Part shown: piece after piece, positions 34,185 through 42,276 of the stretch
Layout: each line of letters opens with the position of its first letter
Position numbering within the stretch: the stretch's first letter is position 1
Source of the DNA: Myxococcales bacterium
GTDB lineage: Bacteria > Myxococcota_A > Polyangia > Polyangiales > Polyangiaceae
DNA: 64,000 bases
Direction of reading: 5' to 3'
Assembly (NCBI GenBank): GCA_025359105.1
Contig: JANYHK010000041.1
Coordinates: 1-64,000, forward strand
Notes under the pieces: generated by a model
The model's database searches: none
What the model saw: only the letters and a program-made list of their open reading frames with translations
Told to the model about the DNA's origin: nothing
Position numbers and translations under genes: made by a program

Positions 34185-34904
34185 TCAGGGCGTGCACCCG
34201 CGCCGCCTGCGCCCGAAAGCGGCGAGCGTACCGAGCGCGACGACCAGCAGGAGCGAAGGCGTCCTCCCTCCCGAAACGGGCGCGCCGATCGCGCAACCGG
34301 AACGGCCCATCTTGCCGGGCGGAACTTCGGTTGGCGCTGGCTTGCCGCTCGGAACGGACGCGGCCGCCGACGCTGCCGGGTGATCCGGGTCGACCGGGGG
34401 GGCGGGAGCCGCTGCGTCGCCGCGCGACTGGAGCATCGCTCGCACCTTGCCCTCGCTCGCGATCGGCTCGACGCGTCGCACTGCGAAGGGGACGCCTGGA
34501 GCGGCGACTCCGAAGAAGAGCCAGCGGCCGGACGTCGCTTCGCGCTCGTGGCCCGATGCGTCCAGCGTGAAGGATTGCTCCATCACGATTTTGCCCGAAG
34601 AGTCGCGCACGACGGCCAGAGGCTCGACGTGGCGGACACGATCCAGGCCGCCGGGCGGCGTCCCCCGAAGCGCGCGAACGTCGCGGATCTCGTATTCCGT
34701 CGTGTGCTGCGCCAAGGTATCGGTAGGGATCGCGCGTGCGATCTCCGCCGTAAAAATCAGGGGTGAGTCCGGGACGACCTGGTCGAGCGTGCGGTACGAG
34801 ACCTGAGTGGCGCCGGCCACGAACGCGTTGAAAAAGACGATCGCCGAAGTCAGCGCGGCGAGGGTCCAGGAGATGGCGCGTCGTCCCTGCGGCCTGAGGA
34901 TCAT
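34185..34904 (-). CDS. Secreted protein with MYXO-CTERM-type C-terminal tail
   Basis: A 239-residue protein. The N-terminal hydrophobic signal (TLAALTSAIVFFNAFVAGATQ) precedes a domain of unknown function (residues about 35-160, rich in beta pattern). A long Pro/Ala/Ser linker then leads to a C-terminal GRSGCAIG, a TM segment (TPSLLLVVALGTLAAFG) and RRRRG, the three-part arrangement of MYXO-CTERM sorting tails. Such proteins are usually held at or moved to the cell surface in myxobacteria. Function of the main domain is unknown. Confidence 0.75.
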   Translation of the reverse strand: MILRPQGRRAISWTLAALTSAIVFFNAFVAGATQVSYRTLDQVVPDSPLIFTAEIARAIPTDTLAQHTTEYEIRDVRALRGTPPGGLDRVRHVEPLAVVRDSSGKIVMEQSFTLDASGHEREATSGRWLFFGVAAPGVPFAVRRVEPIASEGKVRAMLQSRGDAAAPAPPVDPDHPAASAAASVPSGKPAPTEVPPGKMGRSGCAIGAPVSGGRTPSLLLVVALGTLAAFGRRRRGCTP

Positions 34905-34931
34905 CCGCCGAGGCTACACCCGGCCGTACCG

Positions 34932-36278
34932 CTATAGCCCGTGGAAGACGCCGCAGTCCGGCACGTCACCGAAGCCCGCCGCCGGCTGCCCCATCGCGTT
35001 GAGGATGGTGCAGCCCAGGCGGTTGAACGGCTGACGCCCGGCGTCGATCAGGCGCCCACCCTTCGGGAGAGCCCCGCCCGCCTTGCCGATGAGCACGATG
35101 GGCACGTTCTCCTGGTTGTGATCGCCGCGCCCCAGCTCGTTTGCCCACACGAGGAGCGTGTTGTCGAGCATCGTGCCGCTGCCCTCCGGGATCGCGTCCA
35201 GCATCGTCGCCAGCCTCGCGACGCGGCCGGCGTAGTACTGATTCATCAAGACGACGCGGTTCGTGTTCACCGCCGAGCTGCCGCCGTCGGACGTGTCGAG
35301 GTGTGCGACGCTGTCGTGGCAGTTCAGGTCGATGCCCTGCCACCCGAAGCGCCACTTGCCGCCGCCGTAGCCGAGCTGCAGCGTCGCGACACGGCTGATC
35401 CCGCACTTGAGGGACAGGACGAGCAGCTCGATCATGTCGTCGACCATGCGCGTGATGAACGCGTCGGTGCTCAGCTCGGCGGTCGGGTCCATCGCGAGAT
35501 AGTCCTGCGGTCGCGACGGTGGGACGCCGCACGTGTTCGTCACGCGGCGCTCGACGTCGCGGATCGCCGACAGGTGGTAGTCGAGCTTGTTGCGCTCCTC
35601 GGCGCCGAGGCGCGCCGACACCTCAAAGAGATTGCCGGCGACCGCGTCGAGCACGCTCGCCCGCCGGCGCGCCGTGGTCGGATCGTTCGTCGTGGAGCCG
35701 GTCGGCGGGAACAAGTAGTCGAAGACGGCGCGCGGGTCCTTGCGTGGGTGCTTCAGCGTGGCCGGCCCGAGGTACGAGAACGACTCGCGGTGATCGAAGC
35801 CGGGCTTGGGGTGCGGCTCGGTCTGCGACGCGAGAATTGCGAGCGTCAGCGTGTCGACGTTCCACGTGCGCGCGACGAGCTGGTCCACGGAGGCGGCGCC
35901 CCCCCACGGTTGCCCGCCCAGCGCCGCGAGCTTCGCGCCGGTGAACATGCGCGCGAAGCCCATGTCGTGCTGGTTGCCGTTCGTGCCGTTCGAATCGTTG
36001 GGGACGTACACGCCCTTCACGACCGTCGTCTTGGCCTTGAGGCCGTTGTCCTTTCCCGTCGCCGGATCGGTGAAGAGGTGATTCAGGATCGGTGACCTCA
36101 TCGTCGCGTCCGGCCAAAAATTTGCCTGCTGCGTGCCGTTGTTCTGCATCACGAGCACGAGGCGCTTCGGCGCGGGGGCGGTAGGATCGGCGCGAAGCGT
36201 CCGCACGAACGACGTTGTCGCGGGGACGGCAGCGAGCGCCATGAGGAGCTGGCGGCGACTGAACGACGAGCGGCTCAC
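34932..36278 (-). CDS. DUF1552 family protein with Tat-like signal
   Basis: A 448-residue member of the DUF1552 family. The N-terminus SFSRRQLLMALAAVPA resembles a twin-arginine signal, so it is probably exported folded. Body motifs include LVLVMQNNGTQQANFWP, FDHRESFSYLGP and NELGRGDHNQENVPIVLIG. The GTG at 36278 overlaps the stop of the DUF1592 gene (GTGA), so the two are translationally coupled. These two families are often neighbours in Planctomycetes and Myxococcota, and the biochemical role is not established. Calcium- or phosphatase-like function would be speculation. Confidence 0.88.
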   Translation of the reverse strand: MSRSSFSRRQLLMALAAVPATTSFVRTLRADPTAPAPKRLVLVMQNNGTQQANFWPDATMRSPILNHLFTDPATGKDNGLKAKTTVVKGVYVPNDSNGTNGNQHDMGFARMFTGAKLAALGGQPWGGAASVDQLVARTWNVDTLTLAILASQTEPHPKPGFDHRESFSYLGPATLKHPRKDPRAVFDYLFPPTGSTTNDPTTARRRASVLDAVAGNLFEVSARLGAEERNKLDYHLSAIRDVERRVTNTCGVPPSRPQDYLAMDPTAELSTDAFITRMVDDMIELLVLSLKCGISRVATLQLGYGGGKWRFGWQGIDLNCHDSVAHLDTSDGGSSAVNTNRVVLMNQYYAGRVARLATMLDAIPEGSGTMLDNTLLVWANELGRGDHNQENVPIVLIGKAGGALPKGGRLIDAGRQPFNRLGCTILNAMGQPAAGFGDVPDCGVFHGL

Positions 36279-37942
36279 CTTCGTGCCTCGAAGGTTCGCG
36301 TCACGAAGACGGGATCGGCGACGATCGCGAGGAACAGATCGACCAGGCGCGCGTCGGGCGAGAAGCCGGCGGCCAACGTCGACGGATCGGTCCCCGGCGG
36401 CTCGACCTGCCCCATCGCGAAGCGGTACGCCTGGCGCCGGTAGCAATCGGTCAGGAGCTTGCTGCCTGCGAGCTTTGCGCTCAGCTGAGAGACGCCGACG
36501 TACACGCCGTCGATCTCCCCGGTGCCGGCGACGTCGCCGCTCGTGTCGATCGGCTGACCACGCTCGGTGGAACGAAACGCGCCGAGCGCGTCGAACTGCT
36601 CGAAGCCGAAGCCGATGCCGTCGATGCGCGTGTGGCACCCCGCGCAGAACGCGCTCGAGACGTGGCGCTCGAAGCGCTGGCGCGTCGTGAGGCTCTGCGC
36701 GGTGGGATCGCCCGCGGGCACGGCCGGCGGGACGTTGGGCGGCGGCGGCGGCGGCGGCGCGCACATGATCGCGCCGAGCACGAAGACGCCGCGCGCGATC
36801 GGGCCGGAGCTGTCGGTCTCGGCGTGCACCGCGAGGAACCCCGCCCGCGTCATGATCCCCTGGCGCAGCGCCGGATCGAGCGCCGCCGGCCGAAAGTCGC
36901 CGCCGGCGAGCGGCAGGCCGTAGAGCCCCGCGAGCGTGTCGTCGACCTGCGAGGTGCTCGACGTGAAGAGTCGACGGAGCGAGCCGTCCGGCGCGGCGAG
37001 CGCGTCGTCGTACGTACGATCGAGCTCGCCGAGCATCGACGCCGCCGTGGTCGCGTCGAACGTCGGGTACGCGGCCGGATCCTTGCTCAGACCGACGAGG
37101 CGATCGGTGCCCAGCCACGCGTGCATGAATGCCCGGAGCGCGTCCTTCGCGCCGCGTGTTCCGAGCAGCCGCGCCGCCTCGCGCTGGCGATCGGATTCGC
37201 TCGCGAAGCGCCCCTCCGCGACCGCCGACCACAGCGCGTCGTCGGGCGACGAGCCGGTGAGGAGGAACGAAAGCTCCGACGCGATCTCCCAATCGGTGAG
37301 GCGCACGGAGGCCCCCGGCGACGCGCGCGCGCCAGGGGGACCGAGCTCCTCCCGGTAGAGAAACTGCGGTGACTGCAGCACGATCTCGACGAGCGTTCGA
37401 ACCCCCGTCGCGAAGTCGCCGCCGCTCGCGCGCTCTGCGTAGAAGGCGTCGCGCAGGCGCTGCTTCTCGGTCGCGAACAGCGGGCGACGAAACGCGCGCG
37501 CCGCGAACGTGTCCAGGAGCGCTTCGACGCACCGATCGGCGCCGCGCTGGGCGACGTCACACCCGCCGAGGACGCGCCCGACATCGCGCGCGACGACGTC
37601 GGCCGCCAGCGCCTCGGCCGCGCGCTGGTACGACGCGACCTGATCGGACTGCACCGCGAGGGCCGCCGAGCCGTTGTCGTAGCCGTTCGCGAAGGCGTCT
37701 GTGACGAACGCCTGCGCCGGGTGCGTCGTGGCGCCGAGGAGATCGCGGACGACGTTGTCGTACTCGCGGCTGCTCAAGCGCCGGAGGCGGCGCGTCGGCG
37801 TGAGCGTCGGTGGGCTCGCCGCGCTCGGCCCATCTGTGCCGGCCGCGCCACTCGTACCGTAGCAATCCAGCGACACGGCCGCGCTCAGCACGAGGAGCGC
37901 TCCGATCGGCGCGTGACGCGTGATGCTCGCAGCGATTCGCAT
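36275..37942 (-). CDS. DUF1592/DUF1588-type multidomain protein with CxxCH motif
   Basis: A 555-residue secreted protein. The start ATG at 37942 gives a signal with a possible lipobox (SAAVSLDCYG). RRLSSREYDNVVRDLLG near residue 50 fits the DUF1587 module. DUF1595/1592-like helices follow (LVEIVLQSPQFLYREELG, then LSFLLTGSSPDDALW). FCAGCHTRIDGIGFGFEQFDALG carries a CxxCH haem c site. The order ends with the DUF1585-like stretch. It is the upstream partner of the DUF1552 protein with a 4-base overlap. Electron transfer at the cell surface is plausible from the haem site but unproven. Confidence 0.87.
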   Translation of the reverse strand: MRIAASITRHAPIGALLVLSAAVSLDCYGTSGAAGTDGPSAASPPTLTPTRRLRRLSSREYDNVVRDLLGATTHPAQAFVTDAFANGYDNGSAALAVQSDQVASYQRAAEALAADVVARDVGRVLGGCDVAQRGADRCVEALLDTFAARAFRRPLFATEKQRLRDAFYAERASGGDFATGVRTLVEIVLQSPQFLYREELGPPGARASPGASVRLTDWEIASELSFLLTGSSPDDALWSAVAEGRFASESDRQREAARLLGTRGAKDALRAFMHAWLGTDRLVGLSKDPAAYPTFDATTAASMLGELDRTYDDALAAPDGSLRRLFTSSTSQVDDTLAGLYGLPLAGGDFRPAALDPALRQGIMTRAGFLAVHAETDSSGPIARGVFVLGAIMCAPPPPPPPNVPPAVPAGDPTAQSLTTRQRFERHVSSAFCAGCHTRIDGIGFGFEQFDALGAFRSTERGQPIDTSGDVAGTGEIDGVYVGVSQLSAKLAGSKLLTDCYRRQAYRFAMGQVEPPGTDPSTLAAGFSPDARLVDLFLAIVADPVFVTRTFEARR

Positions 37943-38183
37943 CGGGCCCCTCCGGCGTCGTCCGGCGGAAGTGCCGGCGACGTCCTGCGCGTTGCAGCCA
38001 ATGTGCCACGCGCGACGTTGAAACGCTCGCCGAGGCATCGTGTCGCTATCGAGCTTCGCGGGCCCTCGCGTGGGGTCGCGCGATGCCTCGCGAGCGGGGC
38101 GGGTGGCTCCCCGGCGAACCACGATGAACCACGGCAAAAAGTAGGCATTTCACACGAGGCACGTGCATTGCGTAGTGGGCGTC

Positions 38184-39464
38184 ATGCTTCCCCTGCGCGG
38201 CGCGCTCCTCACGTCGCTTGCGGCGCTCTGTCTCGTCGTGACACTCGCCGGCTGCGGCGACTCGGGGCCCGCGCGGGGCAACGAGGTCGTGGGTGAGGGC
38301 GAAGCGGCACTCACGCCCTACCTGTTCACGAACGACAAGGCCGCCTACGAGTACTTCGTCGGCAAGGGGCTCACGAATTTTCAGGCGGCCGGCATCGTCG
38401 GCAACCTCGATCAGGAGTCGGGATCCAGTCCTACTGCGGTGCAGCCCGGCGGACCGGGGCGCGGCATCGCGCAGTGGTCGGTCGGCGGTCGCTGGGACTC
38501 GGGCACCAACGACAACGCGACGGCGTACGCGAGCCAGCACGGCCAGTCGGTGTGGAGCCTCGGCCTTCAGCTCGATTTCATCTGGTACGAGCTGACGACG
38601 TTCTCCGGATACGGCCTCGCCAAGCTCAAGCAGACCACCAACGTCGCCGACGCGACCGTCGTCTTCCAGACCGACTTCGAAGGATGCGGCACGTGCTTGC
38701 AGTCGCAGCGCATCGTCTTCGCGAAGGCGGTGCTCGCGGCGTATGGCGCCGCGCCGTCGTACGCGGCGCAGTTCGTGAGCCAGAGCTTCCCGTCCGCGTC
38801 CTCGACGATGACGATGAGCGAGGGGCAGGTCGTGCCCGCGTACATCGAGCTCAAGAACGTCGGCACCCAGACGTGGGACTCGAGCACGCACCTCGCGACG
38901 ACGGTGCCGCGGGATCGCAAGAGCGCCTTCGCGAGCGCCGCGTGGCCCTCACCCAGCCGACCCGCGGCCGTGAAGGGCACGGTGCCGCCGGGCGGTACGT
39001 ACAAGTTCGCGTTCGACCTCACTGCGCCTCCCTCGGCGGGCGCACACGACGAGCACTTCGACGTCGTTCAGGAGGGCGTCGCGTGGTTCAGCGATCCCGG
39101 GCAAGGCGGGCCCGCCGACAACCTGCTCGAGGTGAAGATCGACGTCGTCGCGCCGAAGGGGGGACCGCTCGACGCGGGCGCCTCGGGGAGCGACGGCAGC
39201 GCCGGCGGCGGCGAGGCCGGAAGCGGCGCGTCCGGCGGCGGCGCCGGCGTCACCGGCGCGAGCGGTGATGGCAACGGCGGCGCCGGCGACGGCAACGCGA
39301 GCGCCTCCGCGGGCTGCAGCGTCGCCGGAGCGCCGCAGCGCGATGCGCCGGCGTGGACGTTGGCGCTGGGCCTCCTCCTCGCGCTTGGTGCCCTCACGCG
39401 TTCTCCGGCACGGCGTCGACGCGCAGGTCGTTTGCCCGTCACGGTCGAACGACGCGGGCGTTAG
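38184..39464 (+). CDS. Lysozyme-like lipoprotein with Ig-like domain and MYXO-CTERM-type tail
   Basis: A 426-residue protein from the ATG at 38184; a GTG at 38163 would extend it by 7 residues. Lipobox LAGC at Cys24. Residues about 45-185 look like a phage-tail-lysozyme-type domain, with the candidate catalytic Glu78 in NLDQESG and GIAQWSVGGRW after it. Residues about 200-320 fit an Ig-like domain with a conserved Trp (VPAYIELKNVGTQTWDSS). A Gly/Ser/Ala/Asp linker then leads to AGCSVAG, a TM helix (WTLALGLLLALGAL) and RRRR, a MYXO-CTERM-like tail. Both ends thus carry a membrane-targeting signal. Probable peptidoglycan hydrolase, perhaps predatory or remodelling. Confidence 0.82.
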   Translation: MLPLRGALLTSLAALCLVVTLAGCGDSGPARGNEVVGEGEAALTPYLFTNDKAAYEYFVGKGLTNFQAAGIVGNLDQESGSSPTAVQPGGPGRGIAQWSVGGRWDSGTNDNATAYASQHGQSVWSLGLQLDFIWYELTTFSGYGLAKLKQTTNVADATVVFQTDFEGCGTCLQSQRIVFAKAVLAAYGAAPSYAAQFVSQSFPSASSTMTMSEGQVVPAYIELKNVGTQTWDSSTHLATTVPRDRKSAFASAAWPSPSRPAAVKGTVPPGGTYKFAFDLTAPPSAGAHDEHFDVVQEGVAWFSDPGQGGPADNLLEVKIDVVAPKGGPLDAGASGSDGSAGGGEAGSGASGGGAGVTGASGDGNGGAGDGNASASAGCSVAGAPQRDAPAWTLALGLLLALGALTRSPARRRRAGRLPVTVERRGR

Positions 39465-40303
39465 ACGACGCGCAGGCTCCGTCCGACGAGCAGCTCGTTG
39501 TGGCTCCCCGTACGGTAGCCCTGGAGATCCATGGTCACGTAGGAGAAGCCGTAGCGCTTGCCGGACTCGACGATCGCGTCCTTTTGTTCGAACGCCTTCA
39601 CGAGCTCGTCCTTCGCGACCTCGATGCGCGCGAGCGCCTTGTCGTTCGACGGATCGAGCCCGTGCCAGCGCACGCGCACCTGACGCAGGCCCATGCTCCG
39701 AAGATCGGCCTCGAGCGCGGCGATCTGCGCGAGGCGCTCGCGCGTGACGCGGGTGCCGAACGGGATGCGGCTCGAGAGGCACGCCGACGCGGGCTTGTCC
39801 CAGATGCTCATCCCGAGGGCGAGCGCGCCGCGCCGGACGTCCTCCTTCGTGAAGCCGAGCTCCACGAGGGGGCTGCGCACGCCGGCGTTCTTCGCGGCCT
39901 CGAGGCCGGGCCGGTAGTCGCCCAGATCGTCGGCGTTCGTACCGTTGACGACGTTGGCGATGCCCCACTCACGGCTCTTCGCCGCGCTCACGCGGTAGAG
40001 CTCGCTCTTGCAATGGAAGCAGCGGTCGGGGTTGTTCGCCTGGTAGCTCTCGTCGTCGATCTCGTGCGAGTCGACGAGCACGTGCTTCGCGCCGATTTGC
40101 CGCGCGACCGCCTCCGCCGCCTCTTTCTCGAAGGGCGCGAGGCTGGGGCTCACCGCGGTCATGCCCACGGCCTTGTCGCCGAGCACCTTGTTCGCGACGG
40201 CGAGGACGAAGGCGCTGTCGATGCCGCCCGAGTAGCAGACGATGACGGACGCCATCTGCTCGAAGAGGCCTTCGAGGCGCGCGAGCTTCGGATCCGCGAT
40301 CAT
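39461..40303 (-). CDS. larE: ATP-dependent sacrificial sulfur transferase LarE
   Basis: PP-loop enzyme that inserts sulfur into the nickel-pincer cofactor precursor; 280 residues from the ATG at 40303 (a GTG at 40321 is possible). PP-loop SGGIDS lies at residues 25-30; the sulfur-donating Cys position is Cys175 (ASACLSSRIP), corresponding to Cys176 of L. plantarum. A CxxC (RCFHC) is at 95-98. No larA, larB or larC genes are near, so partners must be elsewhere or the role is different. The stop codons of this gene and the convergent lysozyme gene interlock in TTAG. Confidence 0.9.
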   Translation of the reverse strand: MIADPKLARLEGLFEQMASVIVCYSGGIDSAFVLAVANKVLGDKAVGMTAVSPSLAPFEKEAAEAVARQIGAKHVLVDSHEIDDESYQANNPDRCFHCKSELYRVSAAKSREWGIANVVNGTNADDLGDYRPGLEAAKNAGVRSPLVELGFTKEDVRRGALALGMSIWDKPASACLSSRIPFGTRVTRERLAQIAALEADLRSMGLRQVRVRWHGLDPSNDKALARIEVAKDELVKAFEQKDAIVESGKRYGFSYVTMDLQGYRTGSHNELLVGRSLRVV

Positions 40304-40339
40304 CGGCTGAGGATCTAGCACGCCGAGGGGCCACCCGCC

Positions 40340-40975
40340 TCAGTTCACGACCTCGATCGCCCCCAGCATCGTCGCGTGATTCTGGCAGTGGAACCCGTAG
40401 GTGCCTGCGGTCGGGAACGTGAACGGCTGCGACAGCCCGGTGTTCGTCAGCGTGAAGGGCGTTGGGACCGTGCCGCCGAGGGGGGCGAGCGGGTGGTTCC
40501 CGTAGTTGCCGTCGATCTGCACCGTCTGACCGGCCTTGATGCGCATGCACGGCACCGAGTAGGTGAAACCCCCGGGGGCGCCGATAGGGAAGGTGATCGT
40601 CCGCTGGATCTGTCCGCCGTTCGTACGATCCGCGTAGTTGCCGCTGCAGCCGTTGAGCGGGCCTCCGTCGTAAGCCGCGTCGGCGGCTGCGTCGGGCAGC
40701 CCTCCGTCGTTGCCAGCCGCGTCGGTCCCGGCGTCGTTGCCCCCGTCCCTTCGGCGCCCCGCGTCGACGCCGGCGTCGGTGCCGGTGCCGGTGTCCGTGG
40801 AGCCGCCGGCGTCGCTGCCGGCGCCGGTGTCGGGGCTCGTTCCGTCTTCGGTGCCCGTCGCGTCGGGGGCGTCGGCTCCGATCGTCGCGTCGCTGCCGCT
40901 GCAGGCGAGGGGACCCGCGCCCAGGGCCGTCACGACCGAGACCATCGAGGCGAAGAGAAGACGCTTGTCCATCAT
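40340..40975 (-). CDS. Plastocyanin-like (cupredoxin) lipoprotein
   Basis: A 211-residue lipoprotein. The signal ends GAGPLACSGS (lipobox LAC). A long Asp/Ala/Gly/Thr-rich linker follows to about residue 105. The C-terminal cupredoxin has a His in GNYGNHPL, and Cys197, His200 and Met203 in FHCQNHATM, the copper-ligand layout of plastocyanin-type proteins. It would transfer electrons or carry copper at the outer membrane. ATGATG lies at its start, overlapping the stop of the MFS gene (ATGA), so both are one unit. Confidence 0.86.
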   Translation of the reverse strand: MMDKRLLFASMVSVVTALGAGPLACSGSDATIGADAPDATGTEDGTSPDTGAGSDAGGSTDTGTGTDAGVDAGRRRDGGNDAGTDAAGNDGGLPDAAADAAYDGGPLNGCSGNYADRTNGGQIQRTITFPIGAPGGFTYSVPCMRIKAGQTVQIDGNYGNHPLAPLGGTVPTPFTLTNTGLSQPFTFPTAGTYGFHCQNHATMLGAIEVVN

Positions 40976-42186
40976 GGCAGAGTAGCGTCGAGCTTCCCGG
41001 GTCGCCACAGAACGGCGGAAATCGCGACCGCGACCGGGATCGTCATCATCGCCCAGGCGATCGGGAAATGGTCGGCCAGGAGGCCGATGAACGGCGGCGA
41101 CCAGAGATCCCCGAGGAGGTGGATCCCGAAGATGCTGAGGGCCATCGCGCTCGCGCGGAGCTCGGGCGGCGCGGTACGCAGGATGACCGCGTTGATCGGC
41201 GAGGTGTTCAGAAACAGCGCGACCTCGGCGAGGAAGACGAGGGCGAAGAACAAGTTGGGCGTCGGCGCGAGGAAGCAGGCGACCGTGAGCGGAACGCCTG
41301 CGAGCGAGCCGAGCGAGCACACGCGCAGGTTGATGCGGGCGACGACCGAGTCGTCGGTGACCCCGAGCCTTCGCACGGATCTGTCCGCCCAGGTGCCTCC
41401 CAGCGTCGTGCCGACCAAACCCCCGAGCACGGTGATGAGACCGAACTTGAAGTTCGCGGTGCCCAAATCCAGGCCGTACCGATCGTGAAGGAACGTCGGG
41501 GCCCAGAACGAGAAGCCGCCGATCGCGAACGTGTACGCGCAGTAGCCGAGGACGCCGCGGCGGTAGAGCGGCGCGGCGAGGAGCTTGGCCGCCGTGGCGA
41601 GGATGTCGGCCTTCGCCGCGAGCTTCTTCCTCACGGGCTCCTGGATCAGGAGGCAGACCGCGGCCAGGACGATGCCGGGGCCGCCGGCGACGTAGAACGC
41701 GTGGCGCCAGCCCCAGTGCTTCTCGACGAAGCCGCCGACGAGGTAGCCGAGCGCGCCGCCGAGCGGCATCGCGACGTAGAAGATCGCGAGCCATCGGCCT
41801 TTGCGATCGGCGGGGGCTGCGTCGTCGATGATCGTGGGGGCGAGCGTCGCGTAGCTGGCCTCTCCCACGCCGACCATCGCGCGCGCGCCGACGAGGGACG
41901 CCGCGCCGCCGGCGAGCCCGGACGCGAACGTCGCGACGCTCCACACCGCGACGCCGAGAGCAATGAGCCCCTTGCGAGGCCCCTTGTCCGCGAGCGCGCC
42001 GAAGATCGGGCTCGTCGCGAAGTAGCCGAGGAGGAACACCGTCGCGAGCGAGCCGGCGACGAAGTTCGACAGGTGCAGCTCGTCGCGCACCTTCGGCAGC
42101 ACCGCCGAGACGACGAGCCGGTCCAGGTAGTTGAGGAGGTTCAGCGCCGTGAGGAGCGCAAGGATGGTCTGCGGGCGCCGGATCAT
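40972..42186 (-). CDS. MFS transporter, spinster-like
   Basis: A 404-residue major facilitator with 12 predicted TM segments. LLNYLDRLVVSAVLPKVRDEL at the N-terminus and the loop GALADKGPRKGLI (motif A) fit. MVGVGEASYATLAPTIIDDAAPADRKGRWLAIFYVAMPLGGALGYLVGG matches spinster-type transporters of lipid-like or sugar substrates, so substrate is unassigned. It overlaps the plastocyanin-like lipoprotein gene and is divergent from parC. Confidence 0.9.
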   Translation of the reverse strand: MIRRPQTILALLTALNLLNYLDRLVVSAVLPKVRDELHLSNFVAGSLATVFLLGYFATSPIFGALADKGPRKGLIALGVAVWSVATFASGLAGGAASLVGARAMVGVGEASYATLAPTIIDDAAPADRKGRWLAIFYVAMPLGGALGYLVGGFVEKHWGWRHAFYVAGGPGIVLAAVCLLIQEPVRKKLAAKADILATAAKLLAAPLYRRGVLGYCAYTFAIGGFSFWAPTFLHDRYGLDLGTANFKFGLITVLGGLVGTTLGGTWADRSVRRLGVTDDSVVARINLRVCSLGSLAGVPLTVACFLAPTPNLFFALVFLAEVALFLNTSPINAVILRTAPPELRASAMALSIFGIHLLGDLWSPPFIGLLADHFPIAWAMMTIPVAVAISAVLWRPGKLDATLP

Positions 42187-42223
42187 GCGCGGAGCCGACG
42201 AGCATACACGGGGCGTAACTAAC

Positions 42224-42253
42224 TTGACAGGCGTTCACCCCACGGGCTAGCTC
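42224..42253 (+). promoter_or_regulatory. Candidate parC-parE promoter
   Basis: A perfect TTGACA -35 box is followed after 17-18 bases by CTAGCT/TAGCTC, a weak -10, in the 90-base gap upstream of parC. GGAGA then lies 5 bases before the GTG start. Motif only. Confidence 0.35.
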
Positions 42254-42276
42254 CCGGGGATTATGCCGGAGATGAA

